A model generated the notes under the pieces. It was not told the origin of the DNA. It made no database searches and worked only from the letters and a program-made list of their open reading frames with translations. 64,000 bases of DNA from Myxococcales bacterium (lineage in GTDB: Bacteria; Myxococcota; Polyangia; Polyangiales; Polyangiaceae), in NCBI GenBank assembly GCA_003151595.1, contig PLXW01000007.1, positions 4,403-68,402 on the forward strand, written 5' to 3'. A program made the position numbers and the translations under genes. Numbering within the stretch: position 1 is the first letter of the stretch; each line of letters opens with the position of its first letter. Below are positions 1-10,207 of this stretch, one piece after another.

Positions 1-1049
1 CGCTGGCCCTCGAGGTCGTGCTGGGCAACGGCGACGTCATCGAAGCGAGCGCGCGCGAACACGCCGATCTCCTCGCGCAGCTCCCCGGCACGTACGGCAC
101 GCTCGGCGTCGTCACGCGCGTCACGCTCCAAGTGCGCGACGGCAAGCCCTACATCCGCTCGCGCTATCGGCACTTCGCGAAGCTCGCCGACTACGGCGCC
201 GCCTTTCGAGAGGCGCTCGCCGGCCACGAGTTCGTCGAGGGGTTCGTCCTCGCGACCAACTCCTACGTCCTCGTCACCGGCGACTACTCGGACCCGGTCG
301 CCGGGGTGCCCGTGTTCCAGGCGATGAAGGCGGGCAATCCGTGGTTCTACCAGCATGCCGAAGAGCTCGCGAAGACCGAGGCCGAGGATCTGATCCCGGC
401 CTACGAGTACATGTTCCGTCATCAGCGCGGCCTCTTGTGGCTGGCGGGGATCATCGCCGACCTCGGCTTCTTCAGTCACACGCAGTGGGGGCGCGCGTAC
501 CTCGATCGCGAGGTGGAACGGAAGGTGAAGTCGACCGGCTTCAAAGGGAACATGCCCGTCGAGATGATGGAGCGCTGCCTCGTCAATCAGGACATGGGCA
601 TGCGCCTCCGTCGGCTCGAAGAGGGGATCGAGTACGTGCAGAAGAGCCTCGGCGTTCATCCGCTGTGGAACTGCCCGGCCGGCGCGGGGACGACGAACCT
701 CGCCTTCGCCGTGCCGCGAAAGCTCGCCGCCAACCCGGAGATGGTGGTCGACATCGGCATCTACGGCGAGCCGACGGTGCGCGGCTTCCGCGCGTACGAC
801 GCGATGCGCGCGCTGCAGACGTTCGTCGACGTGCCGTCGATGTGGGGCGTCTGTTATCTGACCCCCGAAGAGCTGCGCGCGATCTACGACTTCGAGACGT
901 ACGAAGCCGTGCAGCGGAAGTACCACGCGACCGAAGCGTTCGTTCCCCTGGAGGAGAAGCTCCGGTTCATGAAGCTGCGCGAAGGCGCCAAGCAGACGCG
1001 CATCCCGCTCTGGCGCCTCGTGAAGGTCTGGTACGACGTGACGGGGTGA
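1..1049 (+). CDS. DHCR24-like FAD-linked oxidoreductase (5' truncated by window)
   Basis: The frame is open from base 3 to the stop at 1047-1049, so about 348 C-terminal residues are visible and the N-terminal FAD-binding (PCMH-type) part lies outside. The start of the visible part (VLGNGDVIEAS, then GTYGTLGVVTRV) is typical of vanillyl-alcohol-oxidase-fold flavoenzymes. The C-terminal half resembles eukaryotic delta-24 sterol reductase (DHCR24/DWF1) as I recall it: WFYQHAE, a QDM segment, LGVHPLWNCP, VDIGIYGEP and the late acidic/aromatic tail. The family reduces the side-chain double bond of sterols with FAD. The substrate here is inferred; a more general FAD-linked oxidase remains possible. 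The gene ends convergently against the next lipoprotein gene, 7 bases away. Confidence 0.75.
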   Translation, partial: LALEVVLGNGDVIEASAREHADLLAQLPGTYGTLGVVTRVTLQVRDGKPYIRSRYRHFAKLADYGAAFREALAGHEFVEGFVLATNSYVLVTGDYSDPVAGVPVFQAMKAGNPWFYQHAEELAKTEAEDLIPAYEYMFRHQRGLLWLAGIIADLGFFSHTQWGRAYLDREVERKVKSTGFKGNMPVEMMERCLVNQDMGMRLRRLEEGIEYVQKSLGVHPLWNCPAGAGTTNLAFAVPRKLAANPEMVVDIGIYGEPTVRGFRAYDAMRALQTFVDVPSMWGVCYLTPEELRAIYDFETYEAVQRKYHATEAFVPLEEKLRFMKLREGAKQTRIPLWRLVKVWYDVTG

Positions 1050-1056
1050 GGCCGCC

Positions 1057-1380
1057 TCAGATAGGGCACGTCCACGTGGGCTTGAGCCCGGCGTCGGCGG
1101 CGCCCACTCGCTCGCACGAGCATGTCTGCACTTCGCTCGGATAGGCCCCGGCACATTGCGGCAAGCTCGCCGTGCAGCCGATGGGGAAGGTCTTGTCAGG
1201 GTCGGGCGCGGTGGTGGCTCCAAACCCGGGACCGCCGGTGCATCCGTCGCTCCCGGTCGGCGCCGGCGCGCACGCATAGGTCGTCGTCGCGGGGGGATCG
1301 CACTGGTCGGCGTCTTTGCGACAGCCGGTCGAGGCGAGAACGAGGAAGAGCGCAGCGCCGAAGATAAGTTGATTGGTCAT
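1057..1380 (-). CDS. Small cysteine-rich lipoprotein
   Basis: Start chosen at the ATG at 1380 because it gives a proper signal peptide (MTNQLIFGAALFLVLASTGC) with a lipobox-like ASTGC and lipidation at Cys20; the longer frame adds only arginine-rich, unlikely residues. The mature protein (about 88 residues) has eight further cysteines and a Pro/Gly/Thr-rich middle, a composition common in myxobacterial exported proteins of unknown function. It is probably anchored in the outer membrane with several disulfides. It is divergent from the kinase gene at 1495, so a promoter region is expected in 1381-1494. No functional family recognised. Confidence 0.6.
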   Translation of the reverse strand: MTNQLIFGAALFLVLASTGCRKDADQCDPPATTTYACAPAPTGSDGCTGGPGFGATTAPDPDKTFPIGCTASLPQCAGAYPSEVQTCSCERVGAADAGLKPTWTCPI

Positions 1381-1494
1381 GCGACGAGCACGAGTGCAGC
1401 ACGCAGACCAGGCGCGAATCGCCGACATTTTCCGCGACTCGTTAGCACGCAGTCTGATCCCGCTGTCGCGGGGAGGCTGGTACTCTCGGCGGTC

Positions 1495-3119
<1,625 letters not shown>

Positions 3120-3123
<4 letters not shown>

Positions 3124-4067
3124 AGCGCGCGATCGCGATCGCCGTCGTCGCGATGGGCGCGTCCTTTCCGCCGTTCGCGCAGGCGCAACCCTCGACGCAC
3201 GCCGCAGCGGCCGAGGAGCTCTTTCGCGCCGGGCGCGCGCTCATCGCGCAGCATCAGTACAAGGAGGCGTGCGAGAAGCTCGCGCTCAGCGAGAAGCTCG
3301 ATCCGGCGGTGGGAACGTTGCTCAGCCTCGGCGAGTGCTACACGGGGCAAGGGCGAACGGCGAGCGCGTGGCTCGCGTACCGAGGCGCGGTCGCGATCGC
3401 CGCGTCGCACACCGATCCTCGCAGCGCCGCCGCCGAAGAGCGCGCCAACGCGCTCGAGCCGCAGCTCTCGCGCCTCGTCGTCCGCCTGAGCGACGAGACC
3501 CTCGGCGCCGACGCGCGTATCGCGCTCGACGGCGAGTCGTTCACGCGCGACGCCTTTCGCGACCCGGTGCCGATCGATCCGGGCGAGCACGCCGTCGTCG
3601 TGAACGCCCCCGGGTTCAAGTCGTGGTCGACCCGCATCACGATAGGAGCGCTCGCCGGCGTCGCGACCGTCGACGTGCCTCACCTCACGCCGCTCCCCAA
3701 CGCCGACGACCTCGCGCGCGACGAGTCACGAAGGACGACGCGCAGGAACGCCGGACTCGCGCTCGGCGGCGCGGGGCTCGTGGCCATCGGCGTGGGATCG
3801 ATCCTCGGGCTCCAGGCCATCGTGAAGATCCGCGACGCGCACCACGCTTGCCCGACGGCCGGCGCTTGCGACGACGCCGGTGCCGTTCACGAGAACAAGG
3901 TCGGCGGGAGCTTTGCAACGGCATCGACGATCGCGATCCCGATCGGTGTCGCGCTCCTCGGGGCGGGCTCGTACTTCGTTCTCAGTTCGCGCTCTCCGCA
4001 CGGGCCGGAGATCGGCGCGGAAACGACGCCCGGTGGAGCGCGCGTGCGGATCGGGTGGGCGTGGTGA
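3120..4067 (+). CDS. Exported TPR/PEGA-like protein with two membrane segments
   Basis: 315 aa. A signal peptide covers about residues 1-22 (ends AQA). Residues about 27-110 form TPR-like helices (AAEELFRAGRALI, then YKEACEKLALSEKLDP, LSLGECYTGQGR), and residues about 115-190 look like a PEGA-type beta domain (RIALDGE, PIDPGEHAVVVNAPGFK). Two hydrophobic stretches follow, about 217-240 and 265-285. This architecture is commonly found beside Hanks-type kinases in Polyangia. Start codon overlaps the kinase stop (ATGA), and its own stop overlaps the next GTG, so the three genes form one coupled operon. Function unknown; it may bind a cell-wall or protein partner for the kinase (inference). Confidence 0.8.
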
Positions 4068-6292
4068 GCGCGCGGCAGAGACTTCGGATTGCCGCGTCCG
4101 CGATCGTGTCCATCGGCGCGCTCGCAGGCTGCCGCGCGATCGCCGACTACTACGAGCTCGACTTCGTCTCCGCCGACGCCTCGGCCTGCGCTCCGATCGT
4201 GCTCCCTACCCGCGGCACGGGTCGCATTCGTCTCGTGAACGCCGGCACCGTCGGCGCCAGCAGCACATCGAGCGACTTCTGCGTTCGCGCGAGCGGCACA
4301 TCGGACTGGGGCTCACCGCTCTTCGCGGGGTCGGGCCCGACGTGTGGCGGCGCGCTCTCCTACGCAACGGCCACTGTTCCATTCGCGGTACCGAGCGGCA
4401 CCATCGACGTCGAAGCGATCCAACCCGGCACTTCGTGTGCGGCTGGCGCGACCTCCAGCGCCACCTCGATCGCCGTCGGTGATTCGACGAACGGAGCGCC
4501 GGTCGTCACCGTCGTTCGCATGGGCGGAGGCGCGAGCAGCGAGAGAATCATCGCGCACGTGGAAGAATCGGCGACGGTCAAAGGGGGCGCCGCAGGCTCG
4601 CTCGTTCGCGTGGTGAACGCGCTCTCGGGCACGCATTCGATCAACGTCGGTCTGACCGCGTCGTCCACGCTTCCGCAGACGATCGGCTCGCCTCTCTACC
4701 CGGTGTCGATCGCGCCCGGCGGAATCGAAGCGCCGGGGCCGTCGACCATCGGGTCGGTCGACGCGCAAGGGTACGCGAACATCGAGAGCTTCGGCGCGTA
4801 CCTCGGGCTCGTCTTCGCCAACGAGACGAGCGCGTTCGCCGCGTTCCAAACCGCGACCAGCGTCAGCGTGCGCACCGTCTTCGCCATCGGTGATCCCACC
4901 GCGAACGCCAACCCCGCGCGCGGTCTCGTCTGCGACGAGTCGGTCGCCGCCCCGATCAGTCCCGATGCCTCCATGTCTTCGGGCGGCCTCCCTCCTTCGC
5001 TGTTCGCGCCGTGCACGCTGACGACGCTTCCGACGCTCGCCATCGACACAATCAACGTCTCGCTCTACGGCGGCAACGCACCGTACGAGGACGAGCGACG
5101 AAGCGCCGTCCATGCCAAGATCGCCGCGCGACAAGCCGACGTCATGTGCATCGTCGAGGCATACGACGACCGCGCCGCGATCGCCGCCGCCGCGAAGAGC
5201 ACGTTCCCCTACGCGTACGAAATCGACACGAGCGAGACGACCGCGCCGGGCGACCCGAGCCTCGCCGATGGCGGCGCTCCGCTCGTGCCGACCGTCGCTC
5301 CGTGCGCCGGCATCAGCGCGACCGCGCTCCAGGACATCTACGCCTGCGTCGCGAAGAGCTGCTCCACCACCGGCGACCTGTCCGGCACCCTCGCCGTCAC
5401 CGACCACTGTCTCGGCAGCGCGTGCGCCATCCCCTTCTCGAAGATCTATCTGCAGGGCCCGCAGAGCAACCTGTGCTTCGACTGCACGATCGATCACCTC
5501 ACGTCGTTCGAGACGCTGAGCCACGCCGAGAGCGCATGCAACACCGACACGCATCCGGCGTTCGTGTTCGGCGGGCAAGCGTCGGCGATGATCCTCTCGC
5601 GCTATCCGCTCGCGAACACGAGCGCGTTCGTTCTCCCGTCGACGAACCTTCGCCGCGAGGTGTTGTACGCGGAGGTTCAGCTCGAAGACGGACCGATCGA
5701 CTTCTACTGTTCGCCTCTCGACCCGCAGTACATCGACGCCGACGAGCCGTACGAGGGGAGCTACGGACGAGACAACACGACGGCGCTCCCCGACGGCGGC
5801 GAGAGCATCGAGAACGGTTGGGAGGACGAGCAAGGCGTCCAGGTGAAGCGACTCGTCTCATTCGTGATGCAGACGAGCGCGCACACCGGGAACCCGGTGA
5901 TCGTCGCCGGTGAGTGGTATTCGGGCGTGGCTGCGGATGGAGCTTCAGGCAAGAGCGCCGTCTTCGACGAGGCGCCCGAGGTGACGCGCGCGCTCGACGA
6001 TCGTTTCGGCGGAGCGTTCACGCGCGCCGATCCTTCGGCCTACGAGCCTTCGTGCGACTACTGCCCCGCGCCGGCCAATCCGTACAACGGCGCCGTGCAG
6101 CCAATCGACGACAGCGCGACGTACCTGTTCCGATTCCCGCCCGGCTCGACGACCGAGGAGAGCTTCTGGGGAACCGAGAGCGACGTGCCGCTCAAAGGGA
6201 GCGCGTACCAACCGCCGCCGGCCGGAGGAATGGGACCCGCGTTCGAGTATTACCCGCGCGAAGTACGGGTGATTCGCCCGCGCGTGCGCTGA
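4064..6292 (+). CDS. Lipoprotein with DUF4397-like repeats and an EEP-nuclease-like domain
   Basis: 742 aa from the GTG at 4064, which overlaps the preceding TGA (GTGA). The N-terminus is a lipoprotein signal with a classic lipobox (IGALAGC, Cys23). Two beta repeats resembling DUF4397 follow (RIRLVNAGTVG near residue 48; LVRVVNALSGTHSINVGL near 185). The C-terminal half resembles the endonuclease/exonuclease/phosphatase fold: DVMCIVEAYDD near 359, LSRYPLAN near 510 and NPVIVAGEWYSG near 609, where active members usually have a GDFN-type motif. The acidic residues partly match, so hydrolase activity (nuclease, phosphodiesterase or lipid phosphatase) is possible but unproven. Third gene of the kinase operon, and likely an envelope-surface protein. 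Confidence 0.72.
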   Translation: MSARQRLRIAASAIVSIGALAGCRAIADYYELDFVSADASACAPIVLPTRGTGRIRLVNAGTVGASSTSSDFCVRASGTSDWGSPLFAGSGPTCGGALSYATATVPFAVPSGTIDVEAIQPGTSCAAGATSSATSIAVGDSTNGAPVVTVVRMGGGASSERIIAHVEESATVKGGAAGSLVRVVNALSGTHSINVGLTASSTLPQTIGSPLYPVSIAPGGIEAPGPSTIGSVDAQGYANIESFGAYLGLVFANETSAFAAFQTATSVSVRTVFAIGDPTANANPARGLVCDESVAAPISPDASMSSGGLPPSLFAPCTLTTLPTLAIDTINVSLYGGNAPYEDERRSAVHAKIAARQADVMCIVEAYDDRAAIAAAAKSTFPYAYEIDTSETTAPGDPSLADGGAPLVPTVAPCAGISATALQDIYACVAKSCSTTGDLSGTLAVTDHCLGSACAIPFSKIYLQGPQSNLCFDCTIDHLTSFETLSHAESACNTDTHPAFVFGGQASAMILSRYPLANTSAFVLPSTNLRREVLYAEVQLEDGPIDFYCSPLDPQYIDADEPYEGSYGRDNTTALPDGGESIENGWEDEQGVQVKRLVSFVMQTSAHTGNPVIVAGEWYSGVAADGASGKSAVFDEAPEVTRALDDRFGGAFTRADPSAYEPSCDYCPAPANPYNGAVQPIDDSATYLFRFPPGSTTEESFWGTESDVPLKGSAYQPPPAGGMGPAFEYYPREVRVIRPRVR

Positions 6293-6305
6293 GACGTCTT
6301 CGAGT

Positions 6306-7646
6306 TCAAGGAGCGCCGGCGTCGTGGTTCGGAATGCCGCCGGCTGGCGCTACGTCTTCGATCCGCGCCGACGCTTCCTTGTACCGACGCTGCATGGCCA
6401 CCGCGACGTCGCGGCGCTTCCAGAAGAGATCGGTCTGCTCGCGCGGGTCGGCCCCGAGATCGTAGAGCTCGAAGCGCGTGTCGTCGCCGAACGCGATCAG
6501 CTTCCATCCGTCGTGCAGGATCGATCGCCGGCGATCGTTCCAATCGTCGCGCGGGAGATCGCACACGACGTCGCGCGACGGCGCCGGCTCTCCGCCGAGG
6601 AGCTCGGCCGCGAACGACTGGCCACGGAGCGATTCGCCGGGCGTCTGCCCGAGGAGCGTGACGATCGTGGGGATGAGATCGATCTGGCTGCGCGTGGCGT
6701 CGATCGTGCGCGGGGCGCGCCCGGGGACGACGAAGAACAGCGGCACGTGCACCAGCTCTTCGTAGAGCTCGTGGCCGTGACGAAGCTCGTGGTGCTCGCC
6801 GAACGCTTCGCCGTGATCCGCCGAGACGATGATCACGGTGCGCGCGCCCCACGGCTGCGACGCGACGAAGTCGAGGAGCTTGCCGACCCAGCCGTCCGTG
6901 TAGAAGACCTCTTCGTCGTAGAGATCGCGCGAGCGCGTGCCCCAGTGCGGGCTGTCAGCGTGCGACTGGTATTTGTCGTGCGGGTCCATGAAGTGGAACC
7001 ACGCGAAGAACGGCGCGCGCGTGAGCGAAGCGTCGCTCAGCATCTCGATGGCGATCGGCGTGAGCTTGTCGCTCGTGACGTACGGGTCGGTGTTGTAGTC
7101 GAACGTGATCCCCGGAACGAGACGCCAATCGCGGAACCCCTGGTCGAACCCGGCGTACCCCTTGGCGAGATACCCGTGCGCCATCGCCGCGACGCACGGG
7201 ACACCGGCTTCGGCGAGCGACTCGCAGACCATGACGTTCGATTTCAAATACTGCGTGAAGAAGACGCCGGTGCGCGCAAGCTCGGACGGGTAGCGGCCGC
7301 TGACGATCGCCCCGAGGCTCTTCGAGGTAAACGACGAGACCGAGTACGCATGCGGATACGAGATCGCACGATGCTGGAGCGCCTCCAGGTGCGGCGCGAT
7401 GGGGCGCGCGTAGCCGGCCCACGGCATGTCGGCGCGAAGGCTGTCGATGGTGAGCAGGAGCACGTTGAACGGCGGCGCTGGCGCTACGGGCGTCGGCGGC
7501 GCGACCGCAGGCGTCACCGGATCCGAGGCGTGAAGCGCGGGGCTCGTCACCGAGGCGGCGTTGGTTTGCCGCGGAGACTCTCCATGGGAACAGCCGACGA
7601 GAACGCTCGAGCTCGCAACGAGAACGAAAGGCACTGCAAGTCGCAT
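6306..7646 (-). CDS. Sulfatase-fold lipoprotein (alkaline phosphatase superfamily)
   Basis: 446 aa with lipobox LVGC (Cys19) and a Pro/Ala linker. The catalytic fold is clear: LLLTIDSLRAD (metal-binding Asp), FFAWFHFMDPHDKY, VIIVSADHGEAFGEH and HGHELYEELVHVPLF. The formylglycine motif C/S-x-P-S-R is not intact: the aligned stretch is TSKSLGAIVSG, with Thr in the nucleophile position and Lys for Pro. Thr nucleophiles are known in phosphoglycerol and phosphoethanolamine transferases of this superfamily, so phosphotransfer or hydrolysis of an envelope phosphoester is more likely than classical sulfatase activity (inference). Its stop faces the EEP-like gene 13 bases away; its start is divergent from the gene at 7682. 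Confidence 0.85.
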   Translation of the reverse strand: MRLAVPFVLVASSSVLVGCSHGESPRQTNAASVTSPALHASDPVTPAVAPPTPVAPAPPFNVLLLTIDSLRADMPWAGYARPIAPHLEALQHRAISYPHAYSVSSFTSKSLGAIVSGRYPSELARTGVFFTQYLKSNVMVCESLAEAGVPCVAAMAHGYLAKGYAGFDQGFRDWRLVPGITFDYNTDPYVTSDKLTPIAIEMLSDASLTRAPFFAWFHFMDPHDKYQSHADSPHWGTRSRDLYDEEVFYTDGWVGKLLDFVASQPWGARTVIIVSADHGEAFGEHHELRHGHELYEELVHVPLFFVVPGRAPRTIDATRSQIDLIPTIVTLLGQTPGESLRGQSFAAELLGGEPAPSRDVVCDLPRDDWNDRRRSILHDGWKLIAFGDDTRFELYDLGADPREQTDLFWKRRDVAVAMQRRYKEASARIEDVAPAGGIPNHDAGAP

Positions 7647-7681
7647 CGCCGCGCAGCTTAGTCACTCCTACTGTGTTCGCC

Positions 7682-8425
7682 ATGCGATCGATCCCCGCCG
7701 TCGTGAAGGTCTCGCTGGCGCTCGCCTCAGGCGTAGCGACCCTCGCGGGAGCGCGCGCGGCAACGGCGTGCGGCACCTCCGGGCCCGACGGAGTCTCGGC
7801 GTGCAGCCTGGCGGAGCACGATGAAGCCGAGCGCCCGCGGTGGCGACTCGGATTGAGCGGCGTCTACACCTCGACGGCGCTCCACTTCTCGAACGACGTG
7901 CACGCCGACGAGATGCGCGGCGCGACGCTCCTGTCGCTCTCGTACTCGCCGACGCGCGCGTTCAGCGTCGAAGCGGGCTTCGGCGCCGCCGTCGGAGGCC
8001 GGCTCTTGCTCCCCGACGGCGAGCACACGTTCTCGGCGGGGCCGACGGCGGCGATCGGCGCATCGTGGCGCGTGGTCCAGGGGAAGCCGTTCGTGGTGCT
8101 CACGTCGCTCCTGTCGTTCACATCGTCGCGAACGCGCGCGCCCGATGCGACGACGACGGTGGCCTACGATGCCTTCGACCTGCGCCTCGGCGCGATCGTG
8201 GGGACGACGTTGTGGGACGTACTCAGCCCGTATGCGGTGGCACGCGTGTTCGGAGGACCGGTGTACTGGACGTACCAAGGGCAATCGATCACCGGAACCG
8301 ACACGCATCACTTCCAGCTCGGCGGGGGCTTTGCGCTCCTGATCACACGTCGCGTGGATCTGTTCGTGGAGGGCGTCCCGCTCGGCGAGCAAGCGGTCGC
8401 CGGCGGTCTCTCCGTTTCGTTCTAG
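7682..8425 (+). CDS. Probable outer-membrane beta-barrel protein
   Basis: 247 aa from the ATG at 7682; an in-frame GTG at 7673 would add three residues. The signal peptide ends around ARAATA, followed by two cysteines. The remainder alternates hydrophobic and polar residues in strand-sized blocks rich in Gly, Tyr and Ser (GLSGVYTSTALHF, FSVEAGFGAAVGG, GLSVSF) and ends in Phe, as outer-membrane barrels usually do. About eight strands fit. No enzyme motif is visible. Only 35 bases separate it from the divergent sulfatase-like gene, so the two promoters must overlap. It is called by pattern, not by recognised family. Confidence 0.6.
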   Translation: MRSIPAVVKVSLALASGVATLAGARAATACGTSGPDGVSACSLAEHDEAERPRWRLGLSGVYTSTALHFSNDVHADEMRGATLLSLSYSPTRAFSVEAGFGAAVGGRLLLPDGEHTFSAGPTAAIGASWRVVQGKPFVVLTSLLSFTSSRTRAPDATTTVAYDAFDLRLGAIVGTTLWDVLSPYAVARVFGGPVYWTYQGQSITGTDTHHFQLGGGFALLITRRVDLFVEGVPLGEQAVAGGLSVSF

Positions 8426-8473
8426 AGGTGGGGAACGAGTACGCGCGATGAGAGATCGTCTAGTCTCCCCGCC

Positions 8474-9235
8474 GTGAGCACGACCTCCTTCTCGATCAAA
8501 GCTCTCTACGCCTACGCCCTCGCCGAAGGTGAAGGGGTCGGCACGGCGTACGAGTACTTCGCCAAGCGGCGCGTCATCGCCAAGCTGGTGTCCACGCTTC
8601 CCCGCAACGCGCAGGTGCTCATCGCGGGGATTCCGCAGAAGTACGGGACAAGTCTCGACTTCGTCGTCGCGGCCTGGGAGCGCGGCGCGCGCGTGCTGCT
8701 CGTCGATGAGCGGCCGGCGGCCATCGAACGGGCGAAAGGGGCACTGGCGACGCTGAAGAGCGAAGGGAAGCTCGACGGCGTGCAGCTCGAGTTTCGCGTG
8801 ATCCCTTCGTTCGACGCGCTCGGCGATCTGCCGCGCCACGACATCGCGCTCTCGTGCGAGGTCATTCAGAGGCTCGACGAAGACGACCGTCAGGACTACG
8901 TCGACGCGCTCCGCAAGCTCGCGCCGTGCGGCGTCGTGTTCGTCCCCAACTCGGAGAACGGCGCGCACCTCTCGATCAGCGGGCTCTCGGGCGCGACGAA
9001 GAAAGAGGTCGTCGATCTCTTCCACGGAGAAGCGAACCGCGTCGGCTTCGTCGATCTCCCGCCGTTCCCGCCGGGCATCAAGCGCTCCGAGGAGCAGCGC
9101 GCGCGCGCGACGTCGGGCACCGCCGAGTCGATCGCGATGCGCGGGCTCGAGGTGTACTGCAACGCCGAGCCGTTCTTGCCGTCGATCGTCGCGCGCCGCT
9201 TCGCGCATTTGATCTACGCGACCTGGGGCGAGTGA
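8474..9235 (+). CDS. SAM-dependent methyltransferase
   Basis: 253 aa from a GTG start. The class I methyltransferase core is visible in the order VLIAGIP (degenerate motif I), ARVLLVDERPAAIERAK (motif II acidic residue), IALSCEVIQRL (motif IV region) and LRKLAPCGVVFVPNSENGAH (post-IV strand). This resembles small-molecule or lipid methyltransferases rather than RNA or DNA ones, but the substrate cannot be told. It starts 48 bases after the barrel gene and could share its transcript. It ends convergently 9 bases from the GT2 stop. Confidence 0.75.
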   Translation: MSTTSFSIKALYAYALAEGEGVGTAYEYFAKRRVIAKLVSTLPRNAQVLIAGIPQKYGTSLDFVVAAWERGARVLLVDERPAAIERAKGALATLKSEGKLDGVQLEFRVIPSFDALGDLPRHDIALSCEVIQRLDEDDRQDYVDALRKLAPCGVVFVPNSENGAHLSISGLSGATKKEVVDLFHGEANRVGFVDLPPFPPGIKRSEEQRARATSGTAESIAMRGLEVYCNAEPFLPSIVARRFAHLIYATWGE

Positions 9236-9244
9236 ACGGAAGGC

Positions 9245-10159
9245 CTACCGCGGCGGCGCCTGGCCCGGCGGAGGACGCATGCTGAGCTGCTTGGTGGTCG
9301 TGGCCATCGCCCAGTTGTACGGCTTCCGTTTCCAGAACACGTAGTCGTAGGTCGCGAGCATTCGCACGTAGGCTTCGAGGAGCACGACGAAAGGCGCCCA
9401 CACGAAGTAGCGCCAATCGAACGTCGCGCTCCGCACGAGGGCCCAGAACGATCGGAACGCGCTCATCGTCGAGACGCGGTACCCGAGCGTGTCCTTCACG
9501 TAGAGGTGCCCGGCGAAGTTCGCGCGCCGCCGCTTGATGAACTCATGCGCTTGCTCGGGCCCGCGGTTGTAGCAAACGGCGAGCGGCGCATAGCGAAGCC
9601 CCAGCCCCTGCCCGACGATGAGCGGCTCGATGCTCGCCTCGTCGACCGACGTGTCGTACGGAATCTGGTGAAACACATTTCGAAACGCGATGAGCTCGCC
9701 CATCTTCGGGTGCTCGAGCGCGATGACGTGGTGGAGATCCCACACGAGGTGCGCCGCGTAGCCCATGAACGTGTTCTTCGAGTTCGTCGGCACGGGCTTG
9801 CCGCCGACCATCCCCACGCGATGGTCTTCGAACGGCTTGATGAGCGCGTCGATCGTCTCCGGCATCGGCAACGTGTCGGCGCTCTCGAGAATGATGACGT
9901 CCTGGGTCGTGTTCCGGAGCAGGAGGTTGACGGCCGAGGCCTTCCCTTCCTTCGTCGGCTGCACGAGGAGCTTGATGCGCGGCTCGCGCGTGCCGTGCTC
10001 GCGAACGATCGCCTCGGTGCGATCCGTGCAGCCGCTGGCGACCACGATGATCTCGTCGAGCACCGCCGTCTCGCCCTTCTGGACGAGCAACGCGTCGAGG
10101 AGCCGGCCGATGTTGGCCTCCTCGTTGTAAGCCATGATGCCGATGCAGCAGTGAATCAC
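9245..10159 (-). CDS. Family 2 glycosyltransferase
   Basis: 304 aa. The GT-A fold is recognisable: IGIMAYNEEANIGRLLDALL at the start, IIVVASGCTDRTEAIVREH, KEGKASAVNLLLRNT and VIILESADTLP in place of the usual DDD metal motif, then FIKRRRANFAGHLYV, a QxxRW-like acceptor region. The C-terminus (about 230-285) has two hydrophobic segments, so it is likely membrane-associated and may polymerise or initiate a surface glycan. It lies 48 bases downstream of the hydrolase gene on the same strand. Acceptor and donor are unknown. Confidence 0.82.
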   Translation of the reverse strand: MIHCCIGIMAYNEEANIGRLLDALLVQKGETAVLDEIIVVASGCTDRTEAIVREHGTREPRIKLLVQPTKEGKASAVNLLLRNTTQDVIILESADTLPMPETIDALIKPFEDHRVGMVGGKPVPTNSKNTFMGYAAHLVWDLHHVIALEHPKMGELIAFRNVFHQIPYDTSVDEASIEPLIVGQGLGLRYAPLAVCYNRGPEQAHEFIKRRRANFAGHLYVKDTLGYRVSTMSAFRSFWALVRSATFDWRYFVWAPFVVLLEAYVRMLATYDYVFWKRKPYNWAMATTTKQLSMRPPPGQAPPR

Positions 10160-10207
10160 GCGCGTGGGCTCCGATCGCGGACTCTCCGCGCTCGTGAGAT
10201 CATACCT

